In this document: positions 22,913 to 32,703 of the stretch, one piece after another
Position numbering within the stretch: the stretch's first letter is position 1
How the letters are laid out: each line of letters begins with the position of its first letter
NCBI GenBank assembly: GCA_020723485.1
Contig: DYIU01000002.1
Span: 901,190-965,189 of the forward strand
Origin: Acidimicrobium ferrooxidans
Lineage (GTDB): Bacteria > Actinomycetota > Geothermincolia > Fen-727 > Anoxymicrobiaceae
Length of the DNA stretch: 64,000 bases
Direction: 5' to 3'
The notes under the pieces: generated by a model
Told to the model about the DNA's origin: nothing
Database searches by the model: none
The model's input: only the letters and a program-made list of their open reading frames with translations
Made by a program: the position numbers and the translations under genes

Positions 22913-25873
22913 ATGAACGAGGAAGCTCGAAACAAGGTAGTCATCTACTTCTCGACGACATGCCCGGACTGCGCTCTCGCCAAGAAGCAGTTCGACGAGT
23001 GGGGCGTGCCCTACGTCGGTCGCGACATAGAAGAGGGCGACAACGCGGTCGAGATGTACGAGACTTACTCGAGCACAATCGTGCCGACCATCGTCATCGG
23101 GGGCGAGGCTTTCCTCGGGTTCGGCAGGAACCGCGCGAAGATAATCGAGGCTCTCGAGGGATTGGGGCTTCTGGAGGGTGGCAAGGGCGGGGACGAGCCT
23201 GCCGGGCCGGCAGAGGAGCCGCACGTCGACCCGGTCTGCGGCATGGAGGTCATGCCATCGAGCGCCGCGGCGACCGCCGAGTACGACGGCACGACCTACT
23301 ATTTCTGCAACGTATCCTGCCGCGACAGGTTCACCTCCGACCCGGAGAAGTACCTCGCCGAGGACGCGGAGCCCGAGCCGATGGCGGCCGGGACGGAGAC
23401 TCCCCGCGAGGCCGCGGAAGGCACCCGGCGCCTGCACATACCAGTCGGAGGGATGACGTGCGCCTCGTGCGTCGAGAAAGTCGAGAGGGGATTGTCGGGG
23501 CTGGACGGCGTCGAGTCGGCGACGGCCAACTTCGCGACAGACTCCGTGGAGGTGGTCTTCGATCCCGGGCGCATAGACCCGGCGAAGATAACCGGCGAGA
23601 TAAAGTCACTGGGCTATGAACCCCTGCTGAGCAAGGTGCTGCTCCCGATCGAGGGCATGTCGTGCGCCTCCTGCGTCCAGAAAGTGGAGAAGGCACTGCA
23701 GGGCCTCGACGGAGTGGCAGAGGCGAATGTGAACTTCGCCACCGAGACCGCGCAGGTGCTCTACGACCCGGCCCAGGCCTCCGTGACCGACTTCAAGAAG
23801 GCCGTCTCATCAGCCGGCGACTACAAGGTGCTCGAGGTGCTGGAAGGCGCCGACGTACGCGAGGCGCAGGCGAGCGCCCAGCAGGAGTACGTGGCGCGCC
23901 TGCTCGGTAAGTTCATAAGCGCCGCCGTCCTGACCATCATCATAATGGTGCTCTCGATGGGAGAGCACCTGCCGGGCATCGAGTCCATCGACATGCAGAC
24001 CCGGTATTACATGCTGATGATGCTGACCATACCGGTGATGTTCTGGTCTGGGTCCATGTTCTTCCGGGGGGCGTGGGCGGCCCTCATGCACAAGACGTCC
24101 GATATGAACACGCTCGTCGCCGTCGGGACGCTCTCGGCTTTCATCTACAGCGCGGTGGTCACCATCACCCCGTCCACGTTCGAGGGGCTCAAAGGCATGG
24201 GGGAGATGCCGGCTGTCTACTATGACTCCGCGGCCATGATAATCACGCTCATCCTGCTCGGGCGCCTGCTGGAGGCCCGGGCCAAGGGCAGGGCCTCGGG
24301 CGCCATAGCGAAGCTGCTGGGCCTGCGGGCGAAGGTAGCCCACGTGGTGCGTGACGGGCGGGAGGAGGACATCCCTCTCGAGGAGGTCGAGACGGGTGAC
24401 GTGCTGGCCGTGCGGCCCGGTGAGACCATACCTGTCGACGGAGAGGTCCTCGAGGGGGCATCCGCGGTCAACGAGTCGATGCTCTCGGGTGAGAGCCTGC
24501 CGGTGGACAAGCAGCCCGGGGACCAGGTGGTGGGCTCCACGATAAACCTGACGGGCTCGTTCCGCATCCAAGCCACGCGCGTCGGGAAAGACACCGTCCT
24601 CTCGCAGATAGTGCGAATGGTTGAGGAAGCCCAGGGGCACAAGGCCCCCATCCAGCGGGTGGCCGACAAGGTGGCGAGCGTCTTCGTCCCGGTCGTCATG
24701 GCCATCGCCGTGGTGACGTTCGTGGTCTGGATAACGGTGGGGCCGGACCCGAAGCTGACACACGCCCTTCTCGCGTTCGTCGCGGTGCTCATCATCGCGT
24801 GCCCCTGCGCGATGGGCCTGGCCACACCGACGGCGATAATGGTCGGCACCGGCCGGGGCGCGGAGATGGGCATCCTCATCCGGGGGGGCGAGGTGCTGGA
24901 ACAGGCGAGGTCTGTTAACGCGGTGGTCTTCGACAAGACCGGGACCCTCACCCTGGGCGAGCCGTCTGTCACGGACGTGGTGTCGCTCAACGGACTGGCA
25001 GCCGACGAGGTGCTCCTGCTCGCCGCGTCGGCCGAGATGGACTCGGAGCACCCCCTCGGCATGGCGGTAAGGGCCGAGGCCGAGGCGCGCGGTTTCGAGC
25101 CGGTGCGCCCCGACGAGTTCGAGGCGGTGCCGGGCAAAGGAATCGTGGCGCGTGTGGACGGCCGGACTGTGGCTCTCGGCAACCCGGCTTTCATAGAGGA
25201 GCGCGGGCTCGAAGCCGGCGCTTTCCGGGGGCAGGCCGATGAGCTTGCCGCGCAGGGAAAGACAAGCATGGTCCTGGCGGTGGACGGGGAGCCGGCCGGC
25301 ATCATCGCGCTCGCCGACACCATCAAGAAGAACTCGCGCGAGGCAGTGGCCCAGCTGAGCGAGATGGGGATGGAAGTCTACATGATAACCGGCGACAACC
25401 GGCGCACGGCCGCGGCCATCGCGGCCCAGGCGGGCATCGACAACGTGATAGCGGAGGTGCTCCCGCAGGACAAGGCCGACGAGGTGTCGCGCCTGCAGGG
25501 CGAGGGGAAGGTCGTCGCCATGGTGGGGGACGGCATCAACGACGCCCCCGCGCTGGCTCAGGCCGACCTCGGCATCGCGCTGGGGGCCGGGACGGACATT
25601 GCAATAGAGGCCTCCGACATCACGCTCATCAGGGACGACCTGAGGGCGGTCGTGGACGCCATCAAGCTCTCGCGCCGCACGTTCAAGACCATAAAGCAGA
25701 ACCTCTTCTGGGCGTTCTTCTACAACACCCTCGGTATCCCGATCGCGGCCGGGATTCTATACCCCGTCTGGGGCATACTGCTGAACCCGATGTTCGCCGC
25801 GGCGGCGATGGCGTTCTCCTCCGTCTCGGTGGTCACAAACTCGCTGCGTCTCAGGAAGGTCAAGCTTCAGTGA
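22913..25873 (+). CDS. copA: Glutaredoxin-YHS-HMA-HMA-P1B copper ATPase fusion
   Basis: The 986-residue protein carries, in order: a glutaredoxin-like domain (residues 8-85, CPDC at 17-20), a YHS domain (104-148, DPVCGM and FCNVSC), two HMA domains (172-236 and 242-306, each with GM(T/S)CASC), and a P1B-type ATPase. The ATPase has CPC at about 630-632, DKTGTLT with the phosphorylated Asp near 674, SEHPLG, and [16 protein letters not shown]. It exports Cu(I) (or Ag(I)) across the membrane. The N-terminal extension probably reduces or hands over the metal. ATG at 22913 lacks a close Shine-Dalgarno; TAGGAT six bases before it suggests a leaderless mRNA. Confidence 0.95.
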   Translation: MNEEARNKVVIYFSTTCPDCALAKKQFDEWGVPYVGRDIEEGDNAVEMYETYSSTIVPTIVIGGEAFLGFGRNRAKIIEALEGLGLLEGGKGGDEPAGPAEEPHVDPVCGMEVMPSSAAATAEYDGTTYYFCNVSCRDRFTSDPEKYLAEDAEPEPMAAGTETPREAAEGTRRLHIPVGGMTCASCVEKVERGLSGLDGVESATANFATDSVEVVFDPGRIDPAKITGEIKSLGYEPLLSKVLLPIEGMSCASCVQKVEKALQGLDGVAEANVNFATETAQVLYDPAQASVTDFKKAVSSAGDYKVLEVLEGADVREAQASAQQEYVARLLGKFISAAVLTIIIMVLSMGEHLPGIESIDMQTRYYMLMMLTIPVMFWSGSMFFRGAWAALMHKTSDMNTLVAVGTLSAFIYSAVVTITPSTFEGLKGMGEMPAVYYDSAAMIITLILLGRLLEARAKGRASGAIAKLLGLRAKVAHVVRDGREEDIPLEEVETGDVLAVRPGETIPVDGEVLEGASAVNESMLSGESLPVDKQPGDQVVGSTINLTGSFRIQATRVGKDTVLSQIVRMVEEAQGHKAPIQRVADKVASVFVPVVMAIAVVTFVVWITVGPDPKLTHALLAFVAVLIIACPCAMGLATPTAIMVGTGRGAEMGILIRGGEVLEQARSVNAVVFDKTGTLTLGEPSVTDVVSLNGLAADEVLLLAASAEMDSEHPLGMAVRAEAEARGFEPVRPDEFEAVPGKGIVARVDGRTVALGNPAFIEERGLEAGAFRGQADELAAQGKTSMVLAVDGEPAGIIALADTIKKNSREAVAQLSEMGMEVYMITGDNRRTAAAIAAQAGIDNVIAEVLPQDKADEVSRLQGEGKVVAMVGDGINDAPALAQADLGIALGAGTDIAIEASDITLIRDDLRAVVDAIKLSRRTFKTIKQNLFWAFFYNTLGIPIAAGILYPVWGILLNPMFAAAAMAFSSVSVVTNSLRLRKVKLQ

Positions 25874-25898
25874 CCCGCCCTGCGGGCCGATAGGGAGG

Positions 25899-26045
25899 TT
25901 GACATTACACAAGGACAGTATTTATCTAAGGTGAAATAATCTGCGAAACACGGCGCGATTGCCCTGAAGCCAGGAAGGAGGGGTCACGTTGAAGAGGTTC
26001 ATGGTTCCGCGTACCGCTCATTGCAGCGAGGGCTGTAGAGTATAG
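25899..26045 (+). other. Candidate short transcript with an 18-residue reading frame
   Basis: TTGACA at 25899-25904 is a perfect -35, though the -10 is unclear. AAGGAGG at about 25975-25981 precedes TTG at 25989, which opens MKRFMVPRTAHCSEGCRV and stops at 26045. A strong terminator follows at 26082-26112. No gene lies further downstream on this strand, so this would be a free-standing RNA of about 180 bases, either a small RNA or a micropeptide gene. The rest of the gap 25874-26117 shows only a short CCCGC/GCGGG hairpin after copA. Confidence 0.4.
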
Positions 26046-26081
26046 TCCCGGGTAAGACGCAAAACTGCCCGCGAAATCTCT

Positions 26082-26112
26082 AAGGGCTCGGTCGCAAGAC
26101 CGGGCCCTTTTT
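26082..26112 (+). terminator. Rho-independent terminator
   Basis: A 12-base stem (AAGGGCTCGGTC/GACCGGGCCCTT, one G-T pair) closes on a GCAA tetraloop and is followed by TTTTT at 108-112 of that line (26108-26112). The T tract is on the plus strand only, so it ends transcripts from copA or the small transcript before them. Confidence 0.88.
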
Positions 26113-26117
26113 CTCTA

Positions 26118-28415
26118 TCAATCTGTAAACCCACCGATGGTGCAGGTCCCGGCACCCCTGCCTCCCCAGTACATCGACCGTTCAGCCGCGACCTTTCCAC
26201 CGGGGGTGAGACACTGAACCATCACCGAAGCGCGCCCCGAGCGGACCACGTCCTCCATGTTGTAGGTGCGCCTCGAGCCCGGGCCGACAGTGTCTATGAG
26301 ATACTGCGGCGCCCCTCCGCCGGGCTTCAGGTAGCTCACCCTCACCTTCACGGGTTTCTCTCCGGGGTTCTGAACAAGCGTCCAGGTCTCCCTTCCCTTC
26401 GAGGTCTGGCCGTCCGGGAACAGGAAGGTGTTGTGTGCCGCCGGCATTCCGCCAGAGCAATGGCACGCTTCACCCGTGCCGCCGTCCCAGTACATCGCGC
26501 GCTCGACGACAATCGGCTGCCGGATGCAGAACGCACCACCCATTGCCAAGGTCGAGAAGTCTGTCTCGGGCAGGACATCGTTCACCCTCAACGTCTTCCT
26601 GGAATACCGGGGAATGTCTAACTCGATACGGACCGGCTCACCTGAGTACCTCATGAATGTGACATAGACGTGGACGCCCCAGTCAGAAGGGTTTGAGAAC
26701 AGGAGATACGTCGTGAACCCAGAGACGGTGGTTCCCTCTGCAAGGTACTGGTAGTAAGACAGTCTCGTGGTCCCGACTGAGCCGTGCCCTTCTCTCCTGT
26801 CGTTCCTGTACATCTCACGCTCGGCTATCAAAGGCGTCTCGCTCTCCACCTTGATCGCGGCGTTCCTGCTCCCGATATCGTCAGCAATGAAAAAGGACTT
26901 CCGGGAGTTGCCAGGGACTTCCTTGACCACAACGATCGGCGCCTCTTCCTCGAGCATGTAGGTCAGCGTGCATTCAGCGGCGTCCGCGGTCGGGTTCTGA
27001 ACGCTCAGCCAGCATTCGAAGCCCCAGGCCGAAGAACCTTCCGCGAAGTACCACTGCGCCGACGGCGAGGTCACTCCGACCGAGCAGTGGCCTTCCTCAG
27101 ACGACGCGCCGCGCCCCGTCCAGGTCATCGTCCTGTCCACTGCGATGGTCTTCGTCGGGTCGATACAGGTCACACGTGTCGAGAAGTCACATCTGCCCAG
27201 AGTATCGGCAGGATTGATGGTGGTCTGGCTCATGGCGGGCAGGTAGATGGTGGGCCCGTCCACGGGCCCAACGCTGGTCTGGTAGGCGACCCTGGCGCGC
27301 ACTGCTGCCGCGTTCGGGTTCTCGATGGTGATGCTGGTCGAGAAACCCCATGCGGTCGAGCCCTCGGCAAGGTACCAGTCTGCGAGAGCGACCGGTATCC
27401 TTCCCACGCAGTCCCGCCCCTGTTCCACGAACCACATCGCCCCGTCGAATCCAGCTACGATCCCCGCAGGACGCGAGCCGGGAGAAAGAGCGAACTCCCG
27501 TATGAGACCTGAAGGGGTACAGAATCCGACCCTGTCCGCTTCTCGCTCTGTGAACCACACGTTGCCGTCAGGCCCGGCGGCCAACATATACGGCCCCGAG
27601 GAAGCAGACGGAAGCTTGAATTCCCGGATTCCTCCGGAGGCGCTGCACCTGCCGATCTTCCCGGAATGGTTCTCTGCGAACCAGACGCACTGGTCAGCGC
27701 CTACGACAATACCGGCGGGACCGCTGTCTGCAGTCGGAATCGGGAACTCTGAGAATGCCTTGCTGTCGATGTTCATCCTTCCTATCTTGTTCGACGAGTG
27801 CTCAGTGAACCATATCGCCCTTTCCGGACCCTGAACGATGCCCCACGGCTCGCTGTTCGCCGTGGGTACTTTGAACTCCGCAATGGTTTGCCTGTCAGTG
27901 CCAGATATGCAGCCGATTCTGTCAGCGCTCCTCTCTGTGAACCAGGTGTCGCCATCCTCACAAACGGTGATGCCCCAGGGTTCGGAACCGGGCCTCGGCA
28001 CACTTATCTCCTCCAGGTGGATGGTACACCCTGTGAAGAGCATCCCGACCATATCCCGGTCGCTCTCGGTAAACACCGCGCCGTCCCATCGCCCGGACGC
28101 AATATTGACCGGGATTCCGCTGCACTGCGAATACTCGTCCGTCTCCCAGAAATCCCAGTCCTCGTCCAGCGTACAGATCCTGCCCGGCCCCTCGGTTATC
28201 AAAAGCGTGCCATCGTTATATCTGGTTATCCCGTGAGCCTGACCCGTCTTGTGCGGTAGCGGCAGCTCGGTCACTCCCGAGGCAGACGCCGAGGAAGACA
28301 GCACCCAGAAACCGGGCAGGAGAAGCACCACGGTGCATACCGCGGACAGCGCGAGGCACATGCCGGTGCGCGACGTACAGCGAACAGAATGATGGTTCTT
28401 TCCGATTGCGGCCAT
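26118..28415 (-). CDS. Secreted streptogramin-lyase-like beta-propeller with four C-terminal repeats
   Basis: After a signal peptide (hydrophobic LALSAVCTVVLLLPGFWVL, near residues 20-45) the 765-residue protein has a Vgb/SMP-30-like propeller. Its blades repeat the pattern G-x-x-W-F-T-E-x-x-x-x-x-I-G (for example DTWFTERSADRIGCI, AIWFTEHSSNKIGRM, CVWFAENHSGKIGRC). From about residue 345 there are four tandem domains of about 100 residues, each opening like WYLAEGSTAWGF and containing a Q/ENP motif and a late (V)ER-M-Y/TW strand. The propeller may bind rather than cleave a ligand. ATG at 28415 has GAGGT upstream; GTG at 28421 is the alternative. Confidence 0.75.
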   Translation of the reverse strand: MAAIGKNHHSVRCTSRTGMCLALSAVCTVVLLLPGFWVLSSSASASGVTELPLPHKTGQAHGITRYNDGTLLITEGPGRICTLDEDWDFWETDEYSQCSGIPVNIASGRWDGAVFTESDRDMVGMLFTGCTIHLEEISVPRPGSEPWGITVCEDGDTWFTERSADRIGCISGTDRQTIAEFKVPTANSEPWGIVQGPERAIWFTEHSSNKIGRMNIDSKAFSEFPIPTADSGPAGIVVGADQCVWFAENHSGKIGRCSASGGIREFKLPSASSGPYMLAAGPDGNVWFTEREADRVGFCTPSGLIREFALSPGSRPAGIVAGFDGAMWFVEQGRDCVGRIPVALADWYLAEGSTAWGFSTSITIENPNAAAVRARVAYQTSVGPVDGPTIYLPAMSQTTINPADTLGRCDFSTRVTCIDPTKTIAVDRTMTWTGRGASSEEGHCSVGVTSPSAQWYFAEGSSAWGFECWLSVQNPTADAAECTLTYMLEEEAPIVVVKEVPGNSRKSFFIADDIGSRNAAIKVESETPLIAEREMYRNDRREGHGSVGTTRLSYYQYLAEGTTVSGFTTYLLFSNPSDWGVHVYVTFMRYSGEPVRIELDIPRYSRKTLRVNDVLPETDFSTLAMGGAFCIRQPIVVERAMYWDGGTGEACHCSGGMPAAHNTFLFPDGQTSKGRETWTLVQNPGEKPVKVRVSYLKPGGGAPQYLIDTVGPGSRRTYNMEDVVRSGRASVMVQCLTPGGKVAAERSMYWGGRGAGTCTIGGFTD

Positions 28416-28516
28416 CCCCACAGACCTCAGGTGCAGTGCAATTCCGCCTTACCCGAGTCTAACACCGGCCCGGCATCTGTCAATCGCGCGATTGGAGGAG
28501 CGGACGCGTTGAGTGG

Positions 28517-29671
28517 TCAGGGCAGGTCAATGCGACGGGCGAGGTTCCAGAGGAAAGCGCGGGCGACCTCGAGGTTCTCCATGTCGACGTTGTCCACCGT
28601 GTCGCTCTGCCAGTGCCAGTTGGGGAGGAGGCCCGCGTCGTCGAACGCCATCAGGCTCATGGCGCGGTACCCGCGTGCGAGCGCCGGGGTGGCGTCGGTA
28701 GACAGCAGGCGGTAGCCGGTGCGCCAGACGGGAAGGCGTTTCTTCTCTGCAACCTTGCCCGCGAGCCAGAGCAGTTCCGGGCTGGAGTTGTGGCCCAGCA
28801 GCATCCCCTCGCAGTCGATGTAGCAGAGGTGACCGGTGCCGAGGTTGTCGAGGTTCACTATGAGCGCGTCCTTCACCCGGTCGCCGTAGGCTTTCAGGAA
28901 CGCGAGCATCCCTGCGGTGCCCACCTCCTCCGCCCCTGTAGCCACGAACATCACGCCCGGAATACGGGACTCCTGTTCGCTGGCCTTGTCCACGAGCGAG
29001 AGCATCGTCACGACCCCGGACGCGTTATCGTTGGCGCCGGGTGTGTAATCCATCGCGACCTCCCGGTGCACCATGAGCCCGAGCGGGACTAGCAGGTAAG
29101 CGTTCACGGCAAGCGTGGCTATCCATACCCAGAGGTTGGAATGCCCGGCAGCCGCAGTGATGACGAGGTTGACCGCTGTCAGCAGGGCCACCGCGAAGAC
29201 CCCACCGATCATCATGTTGAACGACAGGCGGAAGTTCTTGACCAGCCTCGGGTCGAACGATAGCCCCGACCTCGCGCTGTCGTAATGCGCAACGACCACC
29301 AGGCCGACCCTGCCGTTCTCCGCCGGGAGCTCTCCAATTATGTTCCTGCTCCTGCCGTGCGGCAGCACGCGCGAGATGAGAGGGAAGGTCTCCAGGTCGA
29401 GGGCGAACAGAACCGCGCTCAGGATAGCCACCGGGGCCGCGTAATAGGCGAACCAGTAAGACAGGACGGCGCAGGCGACCGCTACTCCGAGGTAGATGAT
29501 GTAGAGGTAGGAATACGTCCTGATGCAGGAGAACTCCTGCGCTGTGACCTCGAGGCCCCGCTCCTCGAAACGACCCCTGATGTAGCCGGCTGCACTTGCT
29601 TCCGCCGCCGTGCAGGCGCCTCTCGGCCCGACCTCCACCGCCAGCTTCAGGAGGTCATCCCTGATCCCCAT
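28517..29671 (-). CDS. M28 family zinc aminopeptidase-like membrane protein
   Basis: The 384-residue protein has the M28 metal-ligand series: VVAHYDSARSG, PGANDNASGV, TGAEEVGTAG (catalytic Glu), NLDNLGTG, and a late WHWQSDTVDNVD histidine. Two hydrophobic regions (YLYIIYLGVAVACAVLSYWF... and MMIGGVFAVALLTAVNLVITA...) interrupt the peptidase fold, so it is membrane-embedded with the active site probably outside. It is predicted to release N-terminal residues from peptides. ATG at 29671 (GGGGTGA upstream) was preferred to 29692. Confidence 0.85.
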   Translation of the reverse strand: MGIRDDLLKLAVEVGPRGACTAAEASAAGYIRGRFEERGLEVTAQEFSCIRTYSYLYIIYLGVAVACAVLSYWFAYYAAPVAILSAVLFALDLETFPLISRVLPHGRSRNIIGELPAENGRVGLVVVAHYDSARSGLSFDPRLVKNFRLSFNMMIGGVFAVALLTAVNLVITAAAGHSNLWVWIATLAVNAYLLVPLGLMVHREVAMDYTPGANDNASGVVTMLSLVDKASEQESRIPGVMFVATGAEEVGTAGMLAFLKAYGDRVKDALIVNLDNLGTGHLCYIDCEGMLLGHNSSPELLWLAGKVAEKKRLPVWRTGYRLLSTDATPALARGYRAMSLMAFDDAGLLPNWHWQSDTVDNVDMENLEVARAFLWNLARRIDLP

Positions 29672-29827
29672 GTCACCCCTGTCCGTTACCAAACGCCCGG
29701 CCGCGCCGGAGCGCCCGGCGAGCCCGGTGAAGACCGCTAAAGATTTAGTAACAATATCGCAAAAGGCGCCGGAGTGTAATAGCGGCGCCGAGAGAAATGC
29801 CTTAGGGATGCCGACCGGAGCGCGGCG

Positions 29828-31447
29828 CTAACGTGCGACCGACTTAAGCCAGGTTGAGAGCTTCTCCAGGACCCCGGGCTCCACCTCGGGGTGAGCGCGA
29901 TATGGTATTGAAACCGCCTCGGACAGCATGGGCCCGAAGTCGTGCCCGAGCTCGTCGAACAGCGCCAGCTCCTGGGTGCCGCGACCGCGGCCGGCGAGCG
30001 CCTTCATCATCGCTTCGGAGTGAGCCGGGGCCACGACTACGTCACGGCCGCCCTGCATCACGAGCACCGGCACCGAGAGCTCCCCCACGGGCGTCATCGG
30101 GTCGCTGTAAGCCTGCGAGCGCATCCATCCCAAGAATAACTCGTGGCCCTGGAGCTCGACGGTGTCCCCACTCGTCTCGTTCAGCACCCTGGCCTCGGTC
30201 TCGAGCCTCAGCCGCTCAGAGGTTATCTCCGCGGGTTGGACCAGCCCGCTGCTCTCCGCGGTGTGGAGCTGGTACGCCGTGAGGTCGGGAAAGAGCGGCA
30301 CCGAAGGGGTGGCCATGAGCACCAGCGCCCTTACGTACGGATTGGAAGCGGCGACCGCTGAGGCGAGCTGTCCGCCCTCGCCGTAGCCTACGAGGGATAT
30401 GTTATCGATATCGACGTCGCCCCTCAGCACCATGTAATCGACCTGGGCGTTCAGGTCCTCCTCCGCCGTCAACCTCGTGTACCTGCCGTAATCTCCCTGG
30501 CTGCCCGGTATCCCGCGCTTGTCGCAGGCCAGCACGGCGAATCCGTCATCCACGAGACGCCTCGCCACCTGCGCGATGAATCCGTTGCCGGTGCGGTCAT
30601 GGGGGCCGAAGTCGCCCGCGAGCACCACCGCCGGATGGGGCCCCTTTCCGGCTGGGATGTAGAAAGAGCCGGCCAGCTCGAGGTGCTCTCCGTCGTCGAG
30701 CTCCTCCGGCGTCCGGACCCTGACCTCCTTCACGGCGCGCGCTCCGGCGACCGGCATGAACGCCCTCGAGTTCATGGCTCCCGGATTCCCCCGCCTTATG
30801 ACGAGCCCTCCACCCTCGGCTTCTGACAGGACCCCCGAGCCGTCGAACTGCATGCGGACGTCGGGAAGGCCGGGGCTGGTGACCTTCAGGCCGGAGTTGC
30901 CGTCGCGTTCCACCAGGAGTTCGCGGAGAAGGGCACCCCTTGAGGGCACGACCGCGAACGCCGACGCGCGCTCCAGGTCGGAGCCGAAGAAGCGGTCCGC
31001 GAGGGCCTGCATCAGGCAGGCTGAGTCCGACTCGTACGGGAGGACGGTCCGCTCCGTCTGGAGCACGGCGTCGTCGAACGTCTGAAGGTCGTCCGCGAGA
31101 AAGGAATACTTGTCGCCTTCGCGGGATATCCACGTCCTGTACGCCGCGCCCGGTACCCGCCTGCTGGAGTAATATCCCTCGAGCTCTTCCAGGCCCGCAG
31201 TGAGCGTCAGCTTCCTGTACGTGGCAGTGTCCGCGGGCTTAAAAGGGCGCCTCTCGACGCTGCTGTAGAGGGGCACGCCCCCCTCGGCCGGCAGCCGCAC
31301 CGTCTGAGAACCTATCGGGAGGTCCCCCTGCTCCACGACGTAGGAATACTCCGGGCGGCCGCCGGCGCCACACCCTCCGGAAAGGACCGTTGCCGCGCAC
31401 AGCGCGGCGATGATGAATGCCGCCGCGAGAAAGGCCCTGGAGCGCAT
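29828..31447 (-). CDS. Alpha/beta-hydrolase lipoprotein with a missing nucleophile
   Basis: The 539-residue protein has a lipoprotein signal (lipobox LSGGC near residue 26), a long N-terminal region, and from about residue 245 a dienelactone-hydrolase-like alpha/beta domain: VVLAGDFGPHDRTGNG, VLACDKRGIPGSQGDYGRYT, MQGGRDVVVAP and ELGHDFG. The nucleophile elbow, normally G-H-S-E-G-G in relatives, reads G-Y-G-E-G-G, with GGC in place of a serine codon. The acid and histidine are kept. It is either a pseudo-hydrolase with a binding role or a single-base change. It ends the same-strand run 29828-32687, only four bases downstream of the next hydrolase gene. Confidence 0.75.
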   Translation of the reverse strand: MRSRAFLAAAFIIAALCAATVLSGGCGAGGRPEYSYVVEQGDLPIGSQTVRLPAEGGVPLYSSVERRPFKPADTATYRKLTLTAGLEELEGYYSSRRVPGAAYRTWISREGDKYSFLADDLQTFDDAVLQTERTVLPYESDSACLMQALADRFFGSDLERASAFAVVPSRGALLRELLVERDGNSGLKVTSPGLPDVRMQFDGSGVLSEAEGGGLVIRRGNPGAMNSRAFMPVAGARAVKEVRVRTPEELDDGEHLELAGSFYIPAGKGPHPAVVLAGDFGPHDRTGNGFIAQVARRLVDDGFAVLACDKRGIPGSQGDYGRYTRLTAEEDLNAQVDYMVLRGDVDIDNISLVGYGEGGQLASAVAASNPYVRALVLMATPSVPLFPDLTAYQLHTAESSGLVQPAEITSERLRLETEARVLNETSGDTVELQGHELFLGWMRSQAYSDPMTPVGELSVPVLVMQGGRDVVVAPAHSEAMMKALAGRGRGTQELALFDELGHDFGPMLSEAVSIPYRAHPEVEPGVLEKLSTWLKSVAR

Positions 31448-31451
31448 CGCC

Positions 31452-32687
31452 TTATTCCCAGGTCGCCCAGTAGGTGAAGAAATCCCTCATGACCGTGTCG
31501 TACCATTCCCTGTCGAGGTACAGGAAGAGGCAGTGGCTGCCGGTCGGCAGCATCCAGATGTCGACGTTGGGGTTCTCGCTGATGACTCCCTCGAGCTCGC
31601 TCATCTCGGCGGCCGGGCAGACCGGGTCGTCCTCGGCGTGCACCACGAGCAGGGGGACCTGCACCTCGGACAGGAACTCCCGGGGGCTGGAGTTCCGGTA
31701 GAACTCCTCGGTGCTCACGCCGTAGTGCGGCGCCGCAATCTTGTCTATGTATGTCGTGAAGTCGGCGTCGGCGAAGGTGCCGTCCAGGTACTTGCGCTGC
31801 TCCGGGTCGCCGATGTACCCCTTCATGTCCTCGCGCCTTATCTTGTGCATCAACCGGAACGCCTGGTAGACCGGGAAGAACATGTGGCGTACCGGGGGCT
31901 TCGTGCTTATGTACTCGATCATCCGGCCGGAGTCGGCGTAACCGTTCCACGCTATCGCCCCGCCCGTGAGGTACGGGTGATCCTTGGAGGCGAAGGCCGC
32001 CCTCATGGTCGAACCGGCTCCCATTGAGACACCCGTGATGCCGACGCTGGTGACCTCGGGCTGCTCGGACATGTACTTCGCCGCGGCGAGCAGGTCCTCT
32101 GCCTCCTTCCAGCCGGCGCTGGTCGGGCTGTGAGAGAGCTTCTGGCTGCGGCCGAAGTTGCGCAGGTCGATGCTCAGCACGTTGAAGCCCCACTCAGCGA
32201 ATGCCACAAGCATCGGGTCTATTATGTAATGGTCGTGCTTAGAGCCCATGAAGCCGTGGGACATGACTATCGCCGGGCGGCGCTTGCCGTCCCTGTGAAT
32301 GCCTACCGCCGCCGTTATCGGGGTCCCGTCGAAGCTCTCGATCACTACCTCCTCGAACTCTTCCGGGTAGGGATAGGCCAGGCCCGTCGTCGCCCGGGCG
32401 GCGTTCATGAACAGCAGGAACGAGTTCCCGGTCAGCGCCTTCCAGGCGCCGGAACCCCACCTGGGGTTGAACGGCACATCCCTGAGCGAGGCAAAGATCT
32501 CCGACATGCTGCGCCTCTCGGGCGGCGGCGGCTGCCTGTGCGGGCCGCACGGCGGGCCGTCCTGCCTGCACGCGTGGAAGCGAAGACGCATCCGGGTGTG
32601 CGTGTAGGCTATCGAGCCCAGGAGAAAAGCCGCAACGAGCAGCGTCCCTTCGACCAGCCTGCGAACCTGCCTGAACAAGAACCGCAT
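31452..32687 (-). CDS. Membrane-anchored alpha/beta hydrolase
   Basis: The 411-residue protein has one N-terminal hydrophobic segment (LVEGTLLVAAFLLGSIAY), a polar Pro-rich stretch, and an alpha/beta hydrolase domain with MSHGFMGSKHDHY, the nucleophile elbow ITGVSMGAGS, the acid VVHAEDDPVCP and the histidine TGSHCLF, so the triad is intact. The pattern resembles YheT/COG0429-type or BAAT-like acyl hydrolases. The substrate is unknown. Upstream lies a palindromic repeat separating it from the pbpA operon. Confidence 0.8.
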   Translation of the reverse strand: MRFLFRQVRRLVEGTLLVAAFLLGSIAYTHTRMRLRFHACRQDGPPCGPHRQPPPPERRSMSEIFASLRDVPFNPRWGSGAWKALTGNSFLLFMNAARATTGLAYPYPEEFEEVVIESFDGTPITAAVGIHRDGKRRPAIVMSHGFMGSKHDHYIIDPMLVAFAEWGFNVLSIDLRNFGRSQKLSHSPTSAGWKEAEDLLAAAKYMSEQPEVTSVGITGVSMGAGSTMRAAFASKDHPYLTGGAIAWNGYADSGRMIEYISTKPPVRHMFFPVYQAFRLMHKIRREDMKGYIGDPEQRKYLDGTFADADFTTYIDKIAAPHYGVSTEEFYRNSSPREFLSEVQVPLLVVHAEDDPVCPAAEMSELEGVISENPNVDIWMLPTGSHCLFLYLDREWYDTVMRDFFTYWATWE

Positions 32688-32703
32688 CCTACCTCCTCAC
32701 CGT

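Noticed and set aside
25880-26112. c-di-GMP riboswitch or other known structured RNA
   Set aside because: A GACGCAAAA stretch recalled the GEMM aptamer, but the other conserved blocks are missing and no gene lies downstream of the terminator.
29700-29827. GGCGCC-rich hairpins near 29763-29790 as a terminator
   Set aside because: The stem is short and self-palindromic, and no T tract follows on either strand.
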